Shown here: one piece after another, positions 49,327 to 59,528 of the stretch | Numbering within the stretch: the first letter of the stretch is position 1 | Layout of the letters: each line of letters starts with the position of its first letter | Origin: Chloroflexota bacterium | GTDB lineage: Bacteria > Chloroflexota > Anaerolineae > Anaerolineales > UBA4823 | Assembly: GCA_029557965.1 (NCBI GenBank) | Contig: JAKQIM010000026.1 | Location: forward strand, 80,862 to 144,861 | Direction of reading: 5' to 3' | Length of the DNA stretch: 64,000 nucleotides | The notes under the pieces: model-generated | What the model was told of the DNA's origin: nothing | Seen by the model: the letters and a program-made list of their open reading frames with translations, nothing else | Databases searched by the model: none | Made by a program: the position numbers and the translations under genes

Positions 49327-51093
49327 ATGTATAAGACACATACTTGCGGCGAAATCCGCCTGGCGCATGCCGGGCAGGTTGTAACCCTGGCGGGTTGGGT
49401 ACACCGCCGGAGGGTACACGGTGGCATCAATTTTATTGACCTGCGCGATCGCTATGGGTTGGTGCAGGTGGTTACCGATCCGGTGCAGTTCTCAGATGCG
49501 CACCAGGGGATCAATGATGCCCGCCCAGAGTGGGTGATCCAGGTTGAAGGCCTGGTGCGCCCACGCCCTGAGGGCCTGGCAAATCCAAATATGGAAACGG
49601 GCGAGATTGAAGTGGTTGCCCAGCATGTGCGGGTGCTCAATGCTGCCAAGACACCTCCATTCCAAATCGCGGTGGAGGAGGAAGTGGACGAAACCCTGCG
49701 CTTGCGCTATCGCTACCTGGATTTGCGCCGCGAGCGTTTGCGCCGCAACTTGCTGCTGCGGCACCGCATGATCAAATTCATTCGCGACTTTTTGGACGGG
49801 CAGGGCTTCATGGAAATCGAGACGCCAATCCTGTTCAAGACTACCCCTGAAGGGGCGCGCGACTACCTGGTGCCATCACGCGTGCATCCGGGCGAATTCT
49901 ATGCGCTGCCGCAGTCGCCTCAACAGCTTAAACAGCTATTGATGGTGGCGGGGGTAGAGCGTTACTTCCAGGTGGCGCGTTGTTTCAGAGATGAGGATCA
50001 ACGCGGCGACCGCCAGCCAGAATTCACCCAACTGGACATTGAAATGTCGTTTGTGGAGCGCGAGGATGTGATGGCTTTGGTGGAAGAGATGTTCACCAAG
50101 CTGGTGGCAAAGGTGGTGCCGCAGAAACGCCTGCTGTCCAGCCCCTGGCCGCGCCTGACCTATCAAGAAGCAATGGCGCGCTTTGGCAAGGACAACCCAG
50201 ATATCCGCTATGGGATGGAACTGAAAGATGTGACCGACCTGGCAGCAGGTTCGGGCTTCCAGGTTTTTGAGGGCACGGCGGCCTCGGGCGGTTTGGTGCG
50301 CGGCATCAACGCCAGCGGGTTGGGCGATTACAGCCGCAAGCAGATCGACGAGCTGACCGAATTCGTCAAGAAGTACGGCGCCAAAGGGCTGGCGTATTAT
50401 GCGCTACCGACCAGCGGCGAAGCGCGCTCTTCGTTCGCCAAGTTTGTGAAGCCTGAGGTGATGCAGGCTATGCTGGAGCGCCTGGAGGCAAAGGCCGGTG
50501 ACTTGCTGCTCTTTGTGGCCGATCAGCCGGCGGTGGTTTGCGAGGCGTTGGGGCGTCTGAGGGTGTTGTTGGCAGAGCGGTTAGGACTGGCGGACCCAAA
50601 TGTGTTGGGTTTCTGTTGGGTGATCGATTTCCCGTTCGTGAACTGGAACGAGGAAGAGCAGCGCTGGGACCCCAGCCATCACCTCTTCACTTCTCCAATG
50701 GCGGAAGACCTGCCGCTCTTGGACAGTGACCCTGGCAAGGCGCGCGGCCAGCAGTATGACTTGGTGTTGAACAACTACGAGGTGGCGGGTGGTTCTATCC
50801 GTATCCACGACCGGGCTTTGCAGGAGAAGGTGTTCAAGTTGATTGGACTGGACCCAGATGTGGCGCGCGAGCGTTTTGGGCATATCCTGGAGGCTTTTGA
50901 GTATGGCACGCCGCCGCACGGTGGGATTGCCCCTGGTGTTGATCGCTTGTGCATGATCCTGGCGGACGAGGCAAATATCCGTGAGGTGATTGCTTTCCCA
51001 AAGAATCAGAATGCACGCGACCTGATGGGTGGTGCGCCTTCGCCGGCCGAGCCGAAGCAGCTTAAAGAGCTGCACATTAAATTGGACGTTTAG
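49327..51093 (+). CDS. aspS: Aspartyl-tRNA synthetase
   Basis: This 588-residue class II synthetase of the bacterial type charges tRNA-Asp. It has the N-terminal OB-fold anticodon domain ([27 protein letters not shown]), motif 2 ([26 protein letters not shown]), the bacterial GAD insertion (about 290-410) and motif 3 ([16 protein letters not shown]). The start at 49327 (MYKTHTCGE) is chosen over an in-frame TTG at 49276 that lies inside the terminator; AGGAG is upstream. asnS follows after 26 nt. Expression is probably set by the attenuator. Confidence 0.97.
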   Translation: MYKTHTCGEIRLAHAGQVVTLAGWVHRRRVHGGINFIDLRDRYGLVQVVTDPVQFSDAHQGINDARPEWVIQVEGLVRPRPEGLANPNMETGEIEVVAQHVRVLNAAKTPPFQIAVEEEVDETLRLRYRYLDLRRERLRRNLLLRHRMIKFIRDFLDGQGFMEIETPILFKTTPEGARDYLVPSRVHPGEFYALPQSPQQLKQLLMVAGVERYFQVARCFRDEDQRGDRQPEFTQLDIEMSFVEREDVMALVEEMFTKLVAKVVPQKRLLSSPWPRLTYQEAMARFGKDNPDIRYGMELKDVTDLAAGSGFQVFEGTAASGGLVRGINASGLGDYSRKQIDELTEFVKKYGAKGLAYYALPTSGEARSSFAKFVKPEVMQAMLERLEAKAGDLLLFVADQPAVVCEALGRLRVLLAERLGLADPNVLGFCWVIDFPFVNWNEEEQRWDPSHHLFTSPMAEDLPLLDSDPGKARGQQYDLVLNNYEVAGGSIRIHDRALQEKVFKLIGLDPDVARERFGHILEAFEYGTPPHGGIAPGVDRLCMILADEANIREVIAFPKNQNARDLMGGAPSPAEPKQLKELHIKLDV

Positions 51094-51119
51094 CGCTTAT
51101 CTAAGCAGGAGAGATTACG

Positions 51120-52463
51120 ATGACACCGATCATTCGAGTTGAACAAATTGCTGACTATGTCGGCCAGGAAGTTACGGTAAGAGGTTGGGTTTACAACCGG
51201 ACAGATAAGGGCAAGCTGGTTTTCTTGCTGGTGCGAGATGGCAGCGGCTTTGTGCAGTGCGTGGCTTTTAAGGGGGACCTGGAACCGGGCTTGTTTGACC
51301 AGATCGTGCGCCTGCCACAGGAATCTTCGGTGGTGGTGACCGGGCCAGTGCGTGCTGACCAGCGCGCTCCGGGCATCCCGGGTGGTTTTGAGGTGGGCGT
51401 AAAGCAAATCGAGATTGTACAAGCCGCCGACGAGGATTATCCCATGGCCCTTAAAGAGCATGGGGTAGACTTCGCGCTTGACAACCGGCACTTATGGCTG
51501 CGCATGCCCAGCCAGTGGGCCATCTTACGGGTGCGCGCCACGGTGATCAGCGCGATCCGCGAGTGGTTGGATTCAAACGGCTTCGTTGGCATGGATACGC
51601 CCATCCTGACTCCGGCGGCTTGCGAAGGGACAACCACGCTCTTTGAAACACCATACTTCGATGAGGGTAAGGCATACCTGGCGCAGAGCGGGCAGCTTTA
51701 TAATGAGGCAAACATCTTCTCTTTCGGCAAGGTGTACTGCTTTGGACCGACTTTCAGGGCAGAAAAATCGAAAACTCGGCGCCATCTGACCGAATTCTGG
51801 ATGGTTGAGCCAGAGATGGCTTTTTGTGACCTGGACCAATTGATGGAGTTGGAGGAGCAGTTTGTCGGTCACATTGTGCAGCGCGTGTTGAAGGAACGCA
51901 CGCCTGAACTGAAGTCGTTAGGTCGTGACCTTAGCAAACTGGAAAAGATTACCCCGCCTTTCCCGCGCATCTCTTATGATGACGCTGTGGCAATGATCGA
52001 TCAAATGCGGGCCGAGACGGATGACCCTGAGCAAAAGGAGCTGCTCAAGATCGAATGGGGCATGGATTTTGGCGCTCCACACGAGACTGCGCTAACCAAT
52101 CGCTTTGAGAAACCGGTGTTCGTGTACGGGTACCCGACCCAGGTCAAGGCGTTTTACATGGAGCCCTGGCCCGGCCGGCCCGAGGTATGCAAGAGCGTGG
52201 ACTTGCTGGCGCCGGAAGGCTACGGTGAGATCACGGGCGGCAGTGAGCGCATCTCGAGCCCTGACCTGCTGGTTGAGCGCCTGGACCAACACAAGCTGCC
52301 GCACGAGGCTTTCAAGTGGTACCTGGAATTGCGGCGTTTTGGCAGTGTTCCACACAGCGGCTTCGGCATGGGTGTGGAGCGGACGGTTTCGTGGATGTGC
52401 GGAATTGAGCACATTCGAGAGGCGATTCCCTTCCCGCGCACGATCAAGCGCGTGTATCCATAA
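51120..52463 (+). CDS. asnS: Asparaginyl-tRNA synthetase
   Basis: A 447-residue class II synthetase for tRNA-Asn. Signatures are the OB domain GQEVTVRGWVYNRTDKGKLVFLLVRDG, motif 1 (NGFVGMDTPILTPAACEGTT), motif 2 (CFGPTFRAEKSKTRRHLTEFWMVEPEM) and motif 3 (GFGMGVERTVSWMCG). Its presence means Asn-tRNA can be made directly without the GatCAB route. It is co-transcribed with aspS under the same leader. An intrinsic terminator at 52476-52511 ends the operon. Confidence 0.97.
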   Translation: MTPIIRVEQIADYVGQEVTVRGWVYNRTDKGKLVFLLVRDGSGFVQCVAFKGDLEPGLFDQIVRLPQESSVVVTGPVRADQRAPGIPGGFEVGVKQIEIVQAADEDYPMALKEHGVDFALDNRHLWLRMPSQWAILRVRATVISAIREWLDSNGFVGMDTPILTPAACEGTTTLFETPYFDEGKAYLAQSGQLYNEANIFSFGKVYCFGPTFRAEKSKTRRHLTEFWMVEPEMAFCDLDQLMELEEQFVGHIVQRVLKERTPELKSLGRDLSKLEKITPPFPRISYDDAVAMIDQMRAETDDPEQKELLKIEWGMDFGAPHETALTNRFEKPVFVYGYPTQVKAFYMEPWPGRPEVCKSVDLLAPEGYGEITGGSERISSPDLLVERLDQHKLPHEAFKWYLELRRFGSVPHSGFGMGVERTVSWMCGIEHIREAIPFPRTIKRVYP

Positions 52464-52475
52464 GCATTTTCTTGA

Positions 52476-52511
52476 AAAGATGGCGGACAGTGACCCTGTT
52501 CGCCATCTTTC
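52476..52511 (+). terminator. Terminator of aspS-asnS
   Basis: AAAGATGGCG pairs with CGCCATCTTT, with an inner ACAG/CTGT stem; TTTCTG follows. It lies just past the asnS stop. Confidence 0.82.
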
Positions 52512-52577
52512 TGTGATCAAGAAGCTCTAATCTTGTAACATCTACTCACCCCCTTGTTTTTGTGGTATAAAATAGAT

Positions 52578-52753
52578 ACCCTACTGTGAGCGTGTTGCCG
52601 CTACGCGGTCCTGAGCCAACACCCACTCTATGGGGTCCAATCTCACGGGAGTGACGCGATAGGCTTGAGCCAAGGCGGAGCTTTCGGGGCGGACCCTAAC
52701 CTGCGAAGGCAGGTTCAGAACCTTGCTGCACACGTCACGGTGGGGTTTTCTTT
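52578..52753 (+). ncRNA. ssrS: 6S RNA
   Basis: The fragment of about 175 nt starts 7 nt after a TATAAAAT (52566-52573). Its ends pair: CCCTACTGTGAGCGTGT (from 52579) with ACACGTCACGGTGGGG (to 52745), and TTTTCTTTT follows as a terminator. The interior holds GGTCCTGAGCC on the 5' side and GGTTCAGAACCTTGCTGC on the 3' side, resembling conserved parts of 6S RNA flanking the central bubble. 6S RNA binds the housekeeping RNA polymerase holoenzyme by mimicking an open promoter. A search with the 6S covariance model would settle it. Confidence 0.82.
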
Positions 52754-52759
52754 TATCTG

Positions 52760-52819
52760 CTGTTCTCAAACAAGAGCGAGGCCATGCACCAGCACGGCCT
52801 CGCTCTTGTTTGAGAACAG
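52760..52819. terminator. 24-bp perfect hairpin between 6S RNA and Nudix gene
   Basis: Bases 52760-52783 are perfectly complementary to 52796-52819; the loop is ATGCACCAGCAC. It lies 14 nt beyond the Nudix stop (minus strand) and just after the 6S RNA. There is no U-run on either side. Confidence 0.65.
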
Positions 52820-52832
52820 AATGCCTTGACCT

Positions 52833-53519
52833 CTAGGGGAAGAGCCTTCTTGCTTTGACCTCTGCTACGGCATCTGGGCGGTACCGGTACAGTCGAGCGG
52901 GGCGCCCTTCACCGGCATGCATCTTATCGGTTGGTTCGATGATGTTGGCTTCTAAGATGCGGCGGCGGAAATTGCGCTTATCCAGCCGTTCATTCAAGAT
53001 GATTTCATAAGTGGACTGGATTTCGGTGAGGGTGAATTCTGCCGGTAAGAGTTCGAAGCCCACGGCGCTGTACTCAAGTTTGTAGCGCAAACGGCGCAGG
53101 GCATAGCTGATGATCTCGGCATGGTCAAAGGCCAAAGCTGGCAAATGATCGACTGGGAACCAGGCTGCCTGGGATGCATCGCTGCCGCCTCGATCTTGGA
53201 ACGGCACATTGGAGGGGGTAAGCGCAAAATACGCTACGCTGATGATACGGTCGCGCGGGTCGCGTTGGGGGTCGCCGTAGGTATAAAGCTGTTCCAGGTA
53301 AGCCGTGTTGATCCCGGTTTCTTCATTTAGTTCTCGGTGAGCGGCGTCTTCCAGCGACTCGTGCATGTGGACAAAACCCCCAGGCAGGGCCCACATGCCG
53401 GAAAATGGCTCGCCACGACGTTGGATGAGCATCACTTGCAGTTGGTCCTCGCACAGGGTAAAGACCACAACGTCTACCGTCAGGGCGGGGCGAGGGTATT
53501 CGTAGGTATAGTTTCCCAT
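52833..53519 (-). CDS. Nudix hydrolase with C-terminal winged-helix-like domain
   Basis: This 228-residue protein has an intact Nudix box, GGFVHMHESLEDAAHREL-NEETGI (about 48-71), so it may hydrolyse ADP-ribose or related nucleotides. Residues about 150-228 (FTLTEIQSTYEIILNERLDKRNFRRRIL...) match the winged-helix tail of NrtR-type regulators, which use a Nudix domain as sensor. Either an ADP-ribose pyrophosphatase or an NrtR-like transcription factor is possible. It is separated from malQ by a hairpin, and no NAD genes are adjacent, so the regulatory role is unsupported. Confidence 0.82.
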   Translation of the reverse strand: MGNYTYEYPRPALTVDVVVFTLCEDQLQVMLIQRRGEPFSGMWALPGGFVHMHESLEDAAHRELNEETGINTAYLEQLYTYGDPQRDPRDRIISVAYFALTPSNVPFQDRGGSDASQAAWFPVDHLPALAFDHAEIISYALRRLRYKLEYSAVGFELLPAEFTLTEIQSTYEIILNERLDKRNFRRRILEANIIEPTDKMHAGEGRPARLYRYRPDAVAEVKARRLFP

Positions 53520-53530
53520 ATCTGGTGTTT

Positions 53531-53561
53531 GGGCTGTCCTAAAAAGCTTTTAGGACAGCCC
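53531..53561. terminator. Hairpin between malQ and the Nudix gene
   Basis: GGGCTGTCCTAAAA pairs perfectly with TTTTAGGACAGCCC around AGC. On the plus strand TTTACTTTATTT follows; on the minus strand there is no U-run. Confidence 0.65.
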
Positions 53562-53567
53562 TTTACT

Positions 53568-55115
53568 TTATTTGAGCCCAGGATACTTGGCGGGCCAATC
53601 TGGCGGCGGTGGAGGCAGGCGGTCTTTATCGCGCTCGTACATGTGATTAAGCTCTTTGATGCTGCGCTGTAAATCGGCGTTGAAGGCGCCCTCGGGCATG
53701 CGCCATTGCCAGTTGCCGCTGGGGTTGCCAGGGTAATTCATGCGGGCTGTGTTATCGAGATTCATGAAGTCTTGCATGGGGGCCAGGCCAAAGACCGCTA
53801 CCGAAGACCACACGGCGCGGATCAGATCCCAGGCTACGCCCATGCCATCACGGTTAAGGTAGCGGCGGTAGAATTGTTTTTCTGGCTCAGCAACGCGTTC
53901 GTACCAGCCACGGGCGGTGTCGTTATCGTGGGTGCCGGTATAGACCACGCAGTTTACAGGGTAGTTGTGCGGCAAGAAGGGGTCGTAGGGCCCGCTGCCA
54001 AAGGCAAACTGCAAGATCTTCATTCCGGGTAGTTCAAAGCTGTCGCGCAGGTCTACAACATCGGGTGTGATGACCCCCAGGTCTTCAGCGATGATGGGGA
54101 GATCGCCCAATGCAGCCCGCATGGCTTTGAAGAAGGCCTTTCCGGGGCCGCGCAGCCAACGGCCCTTTTCGGCGGTCTTGGCGTTCCCTTTGACTTCCCA
54201 ATAACCGGCAAAGCCGCGGAAATGGTCGATGCGCAGGATATCTACCAGGGTAAGGGTGCTGCGGATGCGTTCGATCCACCAGGCATAGCCGCTGGCGGCA
54301 TGCACATTCCACCGGTATAAGGGGTTGCCCCACAATTGTCCGGTGGGCGAGAAATAATCTGGGGGCACACCTGCCACGACGGTGGGCTTGCCATTGTCAT
54401 CCAAAAAGAACAAGCCGGGGTTGGCCCACACATCGGCGCTATCGTGGGCAACGAAGATGGGGATATCGCCAATGATCTTGATCCCAAGTTCCGCGGCGTG
54501 CTGGCGCAGCTTGGACCATTGAGAGAAGAACAGGAATTGGCGGAAAATTTGCTTCTGAATGGCTGAGGCGTATTTTATCCGGGCTTTCTCCATGGCCTCG
54601 GGTTGGCGATCGCGCAGGGGGGCTTCCCAGGTGTGCCAAGGCGCACCACCGTGCGCATCTTTGAGCGCCATGAAGAGCCCAAAATCATCCAGCCAAGAGG
54701 CTTGCTCAGCTTCGAAGGCTGCCAGGGCAGTTTTGATCCTGGCGGGGGCGCTTTTCTTGTAGCGCAAGAAGGCCTGGTCAAGAACCGAGAGTTTCCAGAC
54801 GATGACGTTGCCAAAATCCACCTGGTCATCGGGGAATTTGGGGTAGTCGGCCAAATCCTCTGGCTTCAACAGGCCCTCTTCCAGTAAGGCATCGGGGCTG
54901 ATGATGTAAGGGTTGCCGGCAAAGGCGGAGAAACACTGGTAAGGCGAATCGCCATACCCCGTTGGGCCCAATGGCAGTACTTGCCACAGGCCACAGCCGG
55001 TTCCAGCCAGAAAGTCGAGCCAGCGGTGGGCCTGAGGGCCTAAATCACCGATGCCATATGGGCTGGGTAAGCTGGTGGGGTGGAGTAAGATACCGGATGA
55101 ACGATTAAACTTCAT
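53568..55115 (-). CDS. malQ: 4-alpha-glucanotransferase
   Basis: A 515-residue family GH77 enzyme that transfers maltosyl/glucanosyl units between alpha-1,4-glucans. Family motifs: RSSGILLHPTSLPSPYGIGDLG, LPLGPTGYGDSPYQCFSAFAGN, IIGDIPIFVAHDSADVWANP, RIDHFRGFAGYWEV, IIAEDLGVITPDV and YTGTHDNDTARGW. The Asp of RIDHFRG is the expected nucleophile region. Its start overlaps the end of glgC by 11 nt, and AAGAGG precedes the ATG. It works with the glycogen genes in this cluster. Confidence 0.96.
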   Translation of the reverse strand: MKFNRSSGILLHPTSLPSPYGIGDLGPQAHRWLDFLAGTGCGLWQVLPLGPTGYGDSPYQCFSAFAGNPYIISPDALLEEGLLKPEDLADYPKFPDDQVDFGNVIVWKLSVLDQAFLRYKKSAPARIKTALAAFEAEQASWLDDFGLFMALKDAHGGAPWHTWEAPLRDRQPEAMEKARIKYASAIQKQIFRQFLFFSQWSKLRQHAAELGIKIIGDIPIFVAHDSADVWANPGLFFLDDNGKPTVVAGVPPDYFSPTGQLWGNPLYRWNVHAASGYAWWIERIRSTLTLVDILRIDHFRGFAGYWEVKGNAKTAEKGRWLRGPGKAFFKAMRAALGDLPIIAEDLGVITPDVVDLRDSFELPGMKILQFAFGSGPYDPFLPHNYPVNCVVYTGTHDNDTARGWYERVAEPEKQFYRRYLNRDGMGVAWDLIRAVWSSVAVFGLAPMQDFMNLDNTARMNYPGNPSGNWQWRMPEGAFNADLQRSIKELNHMYERDKDRLPPPPPDWPAKYPGLK

Positions 55116-56367
55116 GGGCTAACCTCTTGGTTTGAATATAGTCTTCACTGCGAATGATGTTAGATGGGTAATCGTCGGCATCCACATCGGTGCCAATGAC
55201 TGCCCCGGCTTCGATGACATAGCCGGCTGGCACGACGCTGTTTTTGCCGACCATGGCAATCACTGGTTCAGGGCCGGCAGTGGCACTGCCAACGCGGGCA
55301 TTTTCTTGGATGCGGGCACGCTTATCAACAATGGTGCGTTCGATCACGGCACCTGCCTCAACTACGGTCTCAGTGAGCAGGATGGATTCGTTGACCACAG
55401 CGCCGGCACGAACCAGCACGCCAGGAGAAAGAATGCTGCGCACCACGCGGGCGCCGGGGGCAATTTCGCAGCCATCGCAGATCATGCTGTTTTCTACCTG
55501 GGCTCCACGGGAAATCCAAACCGGAGGGCGTTCTTCTGTACGGGTGTGGATGATCCAAGAGCGGTTGTTGAGGTCAAAGGGCGGCTCGTCTGCCAATTGA
55601 TCCATTTGGGCTTGCCAATAGGAGTTGACCGTCCCCACGTCCACCCAGTAGCCATCGTATGGGTAGGCAAATACCCTGGCGCCTTCATTAATCAGGCGTG
55701 GCAAGATATCCTTGCCAAAATCGTGGGATGAGTTGGGGCGTTCATGGTCGTCTAACAGGGCTTTGTTCAGAACCTCGGTCTTGAACAGGTAGACGCCCAT
55801 ATTGGCCAGGTTCGAGGGCGGTTGGGCGGGTTTTTCTACAAAGGCGTTAATCCGTCCGTCTGCTTCCATCCCTACGATGCCAAAACGGGAGGCCTCGGCA
55901 GTGGGAACCGTGATCACTGCCATGGTCAAGTCGGCGTTGTTGGCGACGTGGAAATCAACCATCTTGTCGTAGTTCATCTCGTAGATATGGTCGCCCGAAA
56001 GGATCAAGACCAGATCAGGGGATGAATTCTTGATGAAGCGGAAGTTTTGTTGTACGGCATCGGCATTCCCTAGATACCAATCAGATGCGCCGCGCGCTTT
56101 GTAGGGTGTGTAAATGCGCACACCACCGGTAAAGTCGCGGTTTAGATCCCAGGGGCCGCCAGCGCCAATATGTTCGATGAGCGAATGCGGGCGGTACTGG
56201 GCCAAGATCATGACATCGAAGATGCCTGAGTTGACACAGTTGGAAAGGGCAAAATCAATGATACGGTATTTGCCAGCAAAGGGGACTGCGGGTTTGGTGC
56301 GCTTGGCGGTCAAAGTGCCCAGGCGAGATCCTTCACCTCCAGCTAGAATAACAGCACGCGTTTTCAT
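55105..56367 (-). CDS. glgC: Glucose-1-phosphate adenylyltransferase
   Basis: This 420-residue ADP-glucose pyrophosphorylase makes the glycogen sugar donor. Signatures are [66 protein letters not shown] and a C-terminal left-handed beta-helix with hexapeptide-like repeats. The overall length fits the bacterial family. A strong AGGAGG precedes the ATG. It lies 11 nt after the glgA stop in the same direction. Confidence 0.96.
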   Translation of the reverse strand: MKTRAVILAGGEGSRLGTLTAKRTKPAVPFAGKYRIIDFALSNCVNSGIFDVMILAQYRPHSLIEHIGAGGPWDLNRDFTGGVRIYTPYKARGASDWYLGNADAVQQNFRFIKNSSPDLVLILSGDHIYEMNYDKMVDFHVANNADLTMAVITVPTAEASRFGIVGMEADGRINAFVEKPAQPPSNLANMGVYLFKTEVLNKALLDDHERPNSSHDFGKDILPRLINEGARVFAYPYDGYWVDVGTVNSYWQAQMDQLADEPPFDLNNRSWIIHTRTEERPPVWISRGAQVENSMICDGCEIAPGARVVRSILSPGVLVRAGAVVNESILLTETVVEAGAVIERTIVDKRARIQENARVGSATAGPEPVIAMVGKNSVVPAGYVIEAGAVIGTDVDADDYPSNIIRSEDYIQTKRLAHEV

Positions 56368-56378
56368 AAAAGGTCCTC

Positions 56379-57887
56379 CTACTCTGTGACAGTTTCTCTC
56401 GATGAATGGAAAGGGTCGACCTGGCTGCCGTTCAACACCTGCTCAGCCAGTTTTTGATAAAGAACAAGGTATTCTTTGGCAGAACGCTGCCAGGAAAAAT
56501 TTTGCTGCATGGCACGCTTCTGGATCAAACGCCAGTCTTGTGGACGGTTGTATACCTGCAGGGCACGTTCGGTGGTCAACGCCAGGGATGCAGAAGTGGC
56601 TTCTTTGAACAAGAAACCCGTATTGGCGTGGGGATCATCCTGGTCTTGGATGGTGTCGCTCAGGCCTCCGGTGCTACGAGCGATGGGGATGCAGCCATAA
56701 CGCATGGCGATCATTTGCGCCAGGCCGCAAGGCTCGTAACGGGAGGGCATTAACAGGGCATCAGCGCCAGCGTAAATCCTGCGGCTCAGGCGTTCGTCGT
56801 AAGCCATAACGGTGCGAATTTGATCAGGGAAGTCTTTTTCTAACTGGCGGGATGCATCCTCTAATTCAGCCAGGCCTTTGCCCAAGATGACTGCCTGGAT
56901 CGGTTGTTGACGGTTGAGGATCAACTGGCGCAGCATCTCGAGCACCAGGTCAACACCCTTTTGATAATCCATGCGCGTGATCATCGCCAGCAAAGGGCAG
57001 CGCGGGTCGGCTTTGAGGTGCAGTTCGGCCTGCAAGGCAGCTTTGTTGGCCGTGCGCTTGCCCAACCGGGCGGAGGTGTAATTGGTTGTGATAGCAGGAT
57101 CGGCAGCTGGATCCCAGCGCTGGGTATCGATGCCATTCAAGATGCCAGAGATTGAATCGGCGCGGGTTTGCAAGAAGGCATGCAGACCAGAGCCAAACTC
57201 AGGGGTCAGGATCTCTTGGGCATAGCCGCGCGATACGATCACAAGGTGGTCGGCGGCCAACAAGCCAAGCGGCAGGGCCATATGGTTGGCCCATTGTGGG
57301 AGGTGTGAAGCGTGGGCTGGGGGAAGGCCGAAATCGGCTAGGGCCATATCTGAGCCAACGCCCAGGTAGGGCAGGTTGTGTATGGTCAACAGAGATGCAG
57401 TGTGATTAAAGAAGGCGTCTGCGGGGCGTTTGAGCGCCAGGGCATATACCGCGGGGGAGGTATGCCAATCATTGGCATGCAGGATATCGGGCCGCCAGTC
57501 TGTCTGGCGCGCCAACTCGAGCGCGGCCAGGGAAAAGAAAGTGTACTTGTGGGCATCGGCGTTGTTGTCGGAAGAGTAAACGGGGGCTTCGGGCGGAATG
57601 GGTGGGCCGGCGACGAGGTAGATTGTGTCGCCATGTAAGGTGGCGGTAAAAACCTCAACCGGCATGGGGCCATCTTTGTGATGGATGTGAAAATTGGCGA
57701 ACGGTTGAAGATCGAGCCCTGCCTGCCGTATGGCCCCGTGCAGGGGGATGATCAACCGCACCTCTGCCCCGACGGCGCGTAACGCAGGGGGAAGAGAACC
57801 GCCAACATCTCCTAATCCACCTACTTTGACCAATGGATCGGCCTCAGAGACAAGGAACAGGACGCGGAAGGGGTGTTTGGAAGTCAT
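56379..57887 (-). CDS. glgA: Glycogen synthase (ADP-glucose)
   Basis: A 502-residue GT5 glycosyltransferase that adds glucose from ADP-glucose to glycogen. The N-terminus has the donor-binding [16 protein letters not shown], and the C-terminal half has [16 protein letters not shown] and [32 protein letters not shown]. Length matches the family. No typical Shine-Dalgarno is seen before the ATG at 57887; TAAAAT about 30 nt upstream could be the -10 box. It heads the glgA-glgC-malQ operon. Confidence 0.96.
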   Translation of the reverse strand: MTSKHPFRVLFLVSEADPLVKVGGLGDVGGSLPPALRAVGAEVRLIIPLHGAIRQAGLDLQPFANFHIHHKDGPMPVEVFTATLHGDTIYLVAGPPIPPEAPVYSSDNNADAHKYTFFSLAALELARQTDWRPDILHANDWHTSPAVYALALKRPADAFFNHTASLLTIHNLPYLGVGSDMALADFGLPPAHASHLPQWANHMALPLGLLAADHLVIVSRGYAQEILTPEFGSGLHAFLQTRADSISGILNGIDTQRWDPAADPAITTNYTSARLGKRTANKAALQAELHLKADPRCPLLAMITRMDYQKGVDLVLEMLRQLILNRQQPIQAVILGKGLAELEDASRQLEKDFPDQIRTVMAYDERLSRRIYAGADALLMPSRYEPCGLAQMIAMRYGCIPIARSTGGLSDTIQDQDDPHANTGFLFKEATSASLALTTERALQVYNRPQDWRLIQKRAMQQNFSWQRSAKEYLVLYQKLAEQVLNGSQVDPFHSSRETVTE

Positions 57888-58046
57888 AAGGGGAGATGTC
57901 CGTACACGTAACCCTATTTTACACGATTATTGCCGATTCTGTTTTTATTCCTTGGCAGAAGTGGTTGGTGAAATCCCTTGCCGAAACTTCTCAAATGGGG
58001 CATACTTAATTTTCTCCGAATCTTTATTACGATTGGTAATCAGAAG

Positions 58047-59456
58047 TTGCGCTCAATTTGTATCCACGGTCATTTTTACCAACCCCCTCGTGAAGACCCT
58101 CTCACCGGCTTGATTCCATCTGAAATGGGCGCCGCGCCCTACCAGAACTGGAACGAACGAATTCACGCAGAGTGTTATCGCCCAAACGCTGAGCTTGGGA
58201 ATTTTGAGCGTATCAGCTTTAACATTGGGCCGACTTTGTTTTCGTGGATGGCGCGTTGTGACGAAGAAACCTGCCGCTTGATTATTGCTCAAGATCGGGC
58301 AAACGTCCAGCGATATGGGGTTGGCAATGCCATGTCGCAAGCGTACAATCATACCATCTTGCCGCTGGCCTCGCGTGAAGACAAAATCACCCAGGTGGTG
58401 TGGGGTATAGCCGATTTTGAGGCGCGCTTTGGGCGCAAGCCGCAAGGGATGTGGCTGCCTGAAACGGGGGTTGACCTTGAAACCCTGGCTGTGTTGGCCG
58501 ACCAGGGCATCGAATATACGATCCTGGCGCCTTGGCAGTCTAACCCCGATAGTATCGATCCCACTGAGCCGTACCGCGTTATCCTGCCTGGGGGAAAGAG
58601 AATTATCGCCTTCTTCTATAATCGAGAGTTAAGCGCAGGGGTTAGCTTTAACGCCTCGTTGACCACGAACGCGGATACTTTTGCCCAGAACGCACTGCCG
58701 GGCTGTTTTAATCCAGAAAAAACGCAGCGCAACGAGCCACAGTTGGTGATGTTGGCCTCTGACGGCGAGCTGTATGGGCACCACCAACAGTTTCGGGACC
58801 GCTTCCTTGCGCACCTGGTGAATGGGGCCAGCAAGCAAGCCGGCCTGGTATGTACTTATCCGGGGTTGTGGTTGAAAAATCACTCTGTTCGGCGCAGTAC
58901 GGGGATCAACGAGCGTACTTCGTGGTCGTGTTATCATGGGGTGCTGCGTTGGATGGGCGAGTGTGCTTGCACACCGGGTGATGGGCGTTGGAAGGCTTAT
59001 TTGCGGCGTTCGCTTAATAACCTGGCGGCAGCGATCGATACTTTGTACGTGGAGACGTTGGCTCCGATGGGATTGGATCCTTGGTCTTTGCGGAACCAAT
59101 ACATCCACGTGATGCTTGGGCAGGTGAAGTTGGCGGAACTACTGCACCAGGTAGCCAAGCGTCACCTGCCGCAAGATGACCTGGAGCGGGTGCGCTTGCT
59201 ACTGGAAGCGCAGCGCGAACGCCAGCGGATGTTCACTTCTTGTGGGTGGTATTTTGAGGATTTCTCGCGGATTGAGCCGAGAAACAACGTGGCTTATGCG
59301 GCGCAGGCGGTTTATTTGACCCGCCTTGCGACTGGGGTTGACCTGTCGTATCCCTTGATGGGTGACCTGCGGCGTGTGGTCAGTCACCGGTCGGGGCTGA
59401 GGGCTGACCTGGTGTATCAGAGGAAGCTGCAAGACGCATCTGGTGGTTTAGACTAG
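58047..59456 (+). CDS. GH57-family glycoside hydrolase/glucanotransferase
   Basis: A protein of about 469 residues of the GH57 group. It has the opener ICIHGHFYQPPREDP, GMWLPETGVDLETLAVLADQ, and DGELYGHHQ in the position of a conserved GH57 region. GH57 enzymes include alpha-amylases, branching enzymes and 4-alpha-glucanotransferases; a role in glycogen handling fits its place divergent from glgA. The start is taken as TTG 58047 because the conserved N-terminus then begins at MRSICIHGHFY; an earlier TTG gives 23 more residues (57978). Confidence 0.85.
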   Translation: MRSICIHGHFYQPPREDPLTGLIPSEMGAAPYQNWNERIHAECYRPNAELGNFERISFNIGPTLFSWMARCDEETCRLIIAQDRANVQRYGVGNAMSQAYNHTILPLASREDKITQVVWGIADFEARFGRKPQGMWLPETGVDLETLAVLADQGIEYTILAPWQSNPDSIDPTEPYRVILPGGKRIIAFFYNRELSAGVSFNASLTTNADTFAQNALPGCFNPEKTQRNEPQLVMLASDGELYGHHQQFRDRFLAHLVNGASKQAGLVCTYPGLWLKNHSVRRSTGINERTSWSCYHGVLRWMGECACTPGDGRWKAYLRRSLNNLAAAIDTLYVETLAPMGLDPWSLRNQYIHVMLGQVKLAELLHQVAKRHLPQDDLERVRLLLEAQRERQRMFTSCGWYFEDFSRIEPRNNVAYAAQAVYLTRLATGVDLSYPLMGDLRRVVSHRSGLRADLVYQRKLQDASGGLD

Positions 59457-59516
59457 CGATACCTGCATTTTAGTAAATTTTGGGGGATACCGGCAAGCAT
59501 TTTCAAGAAAAACTGC

Positions 59517-59522
59517 TACAAT
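59517..59522 (+). promoter_or_regulatory. -10 box (TACAAT), leaderless DegV gene
   Basis: TACAAT ends 6 nt before the ATG at 59529, with no room for a ribosome site. Confidence 0.55.
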
Positions 59523-59528
59523 ATTTAT

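Noticed and set aside
52578..52753. SRP RNA or tmRNA instead of 6S RNA
   Set aside because: It lacks the SRP GGAAG/GCAGCC apical motif and is too short, with no tag-peptide frame, for tmRNA.
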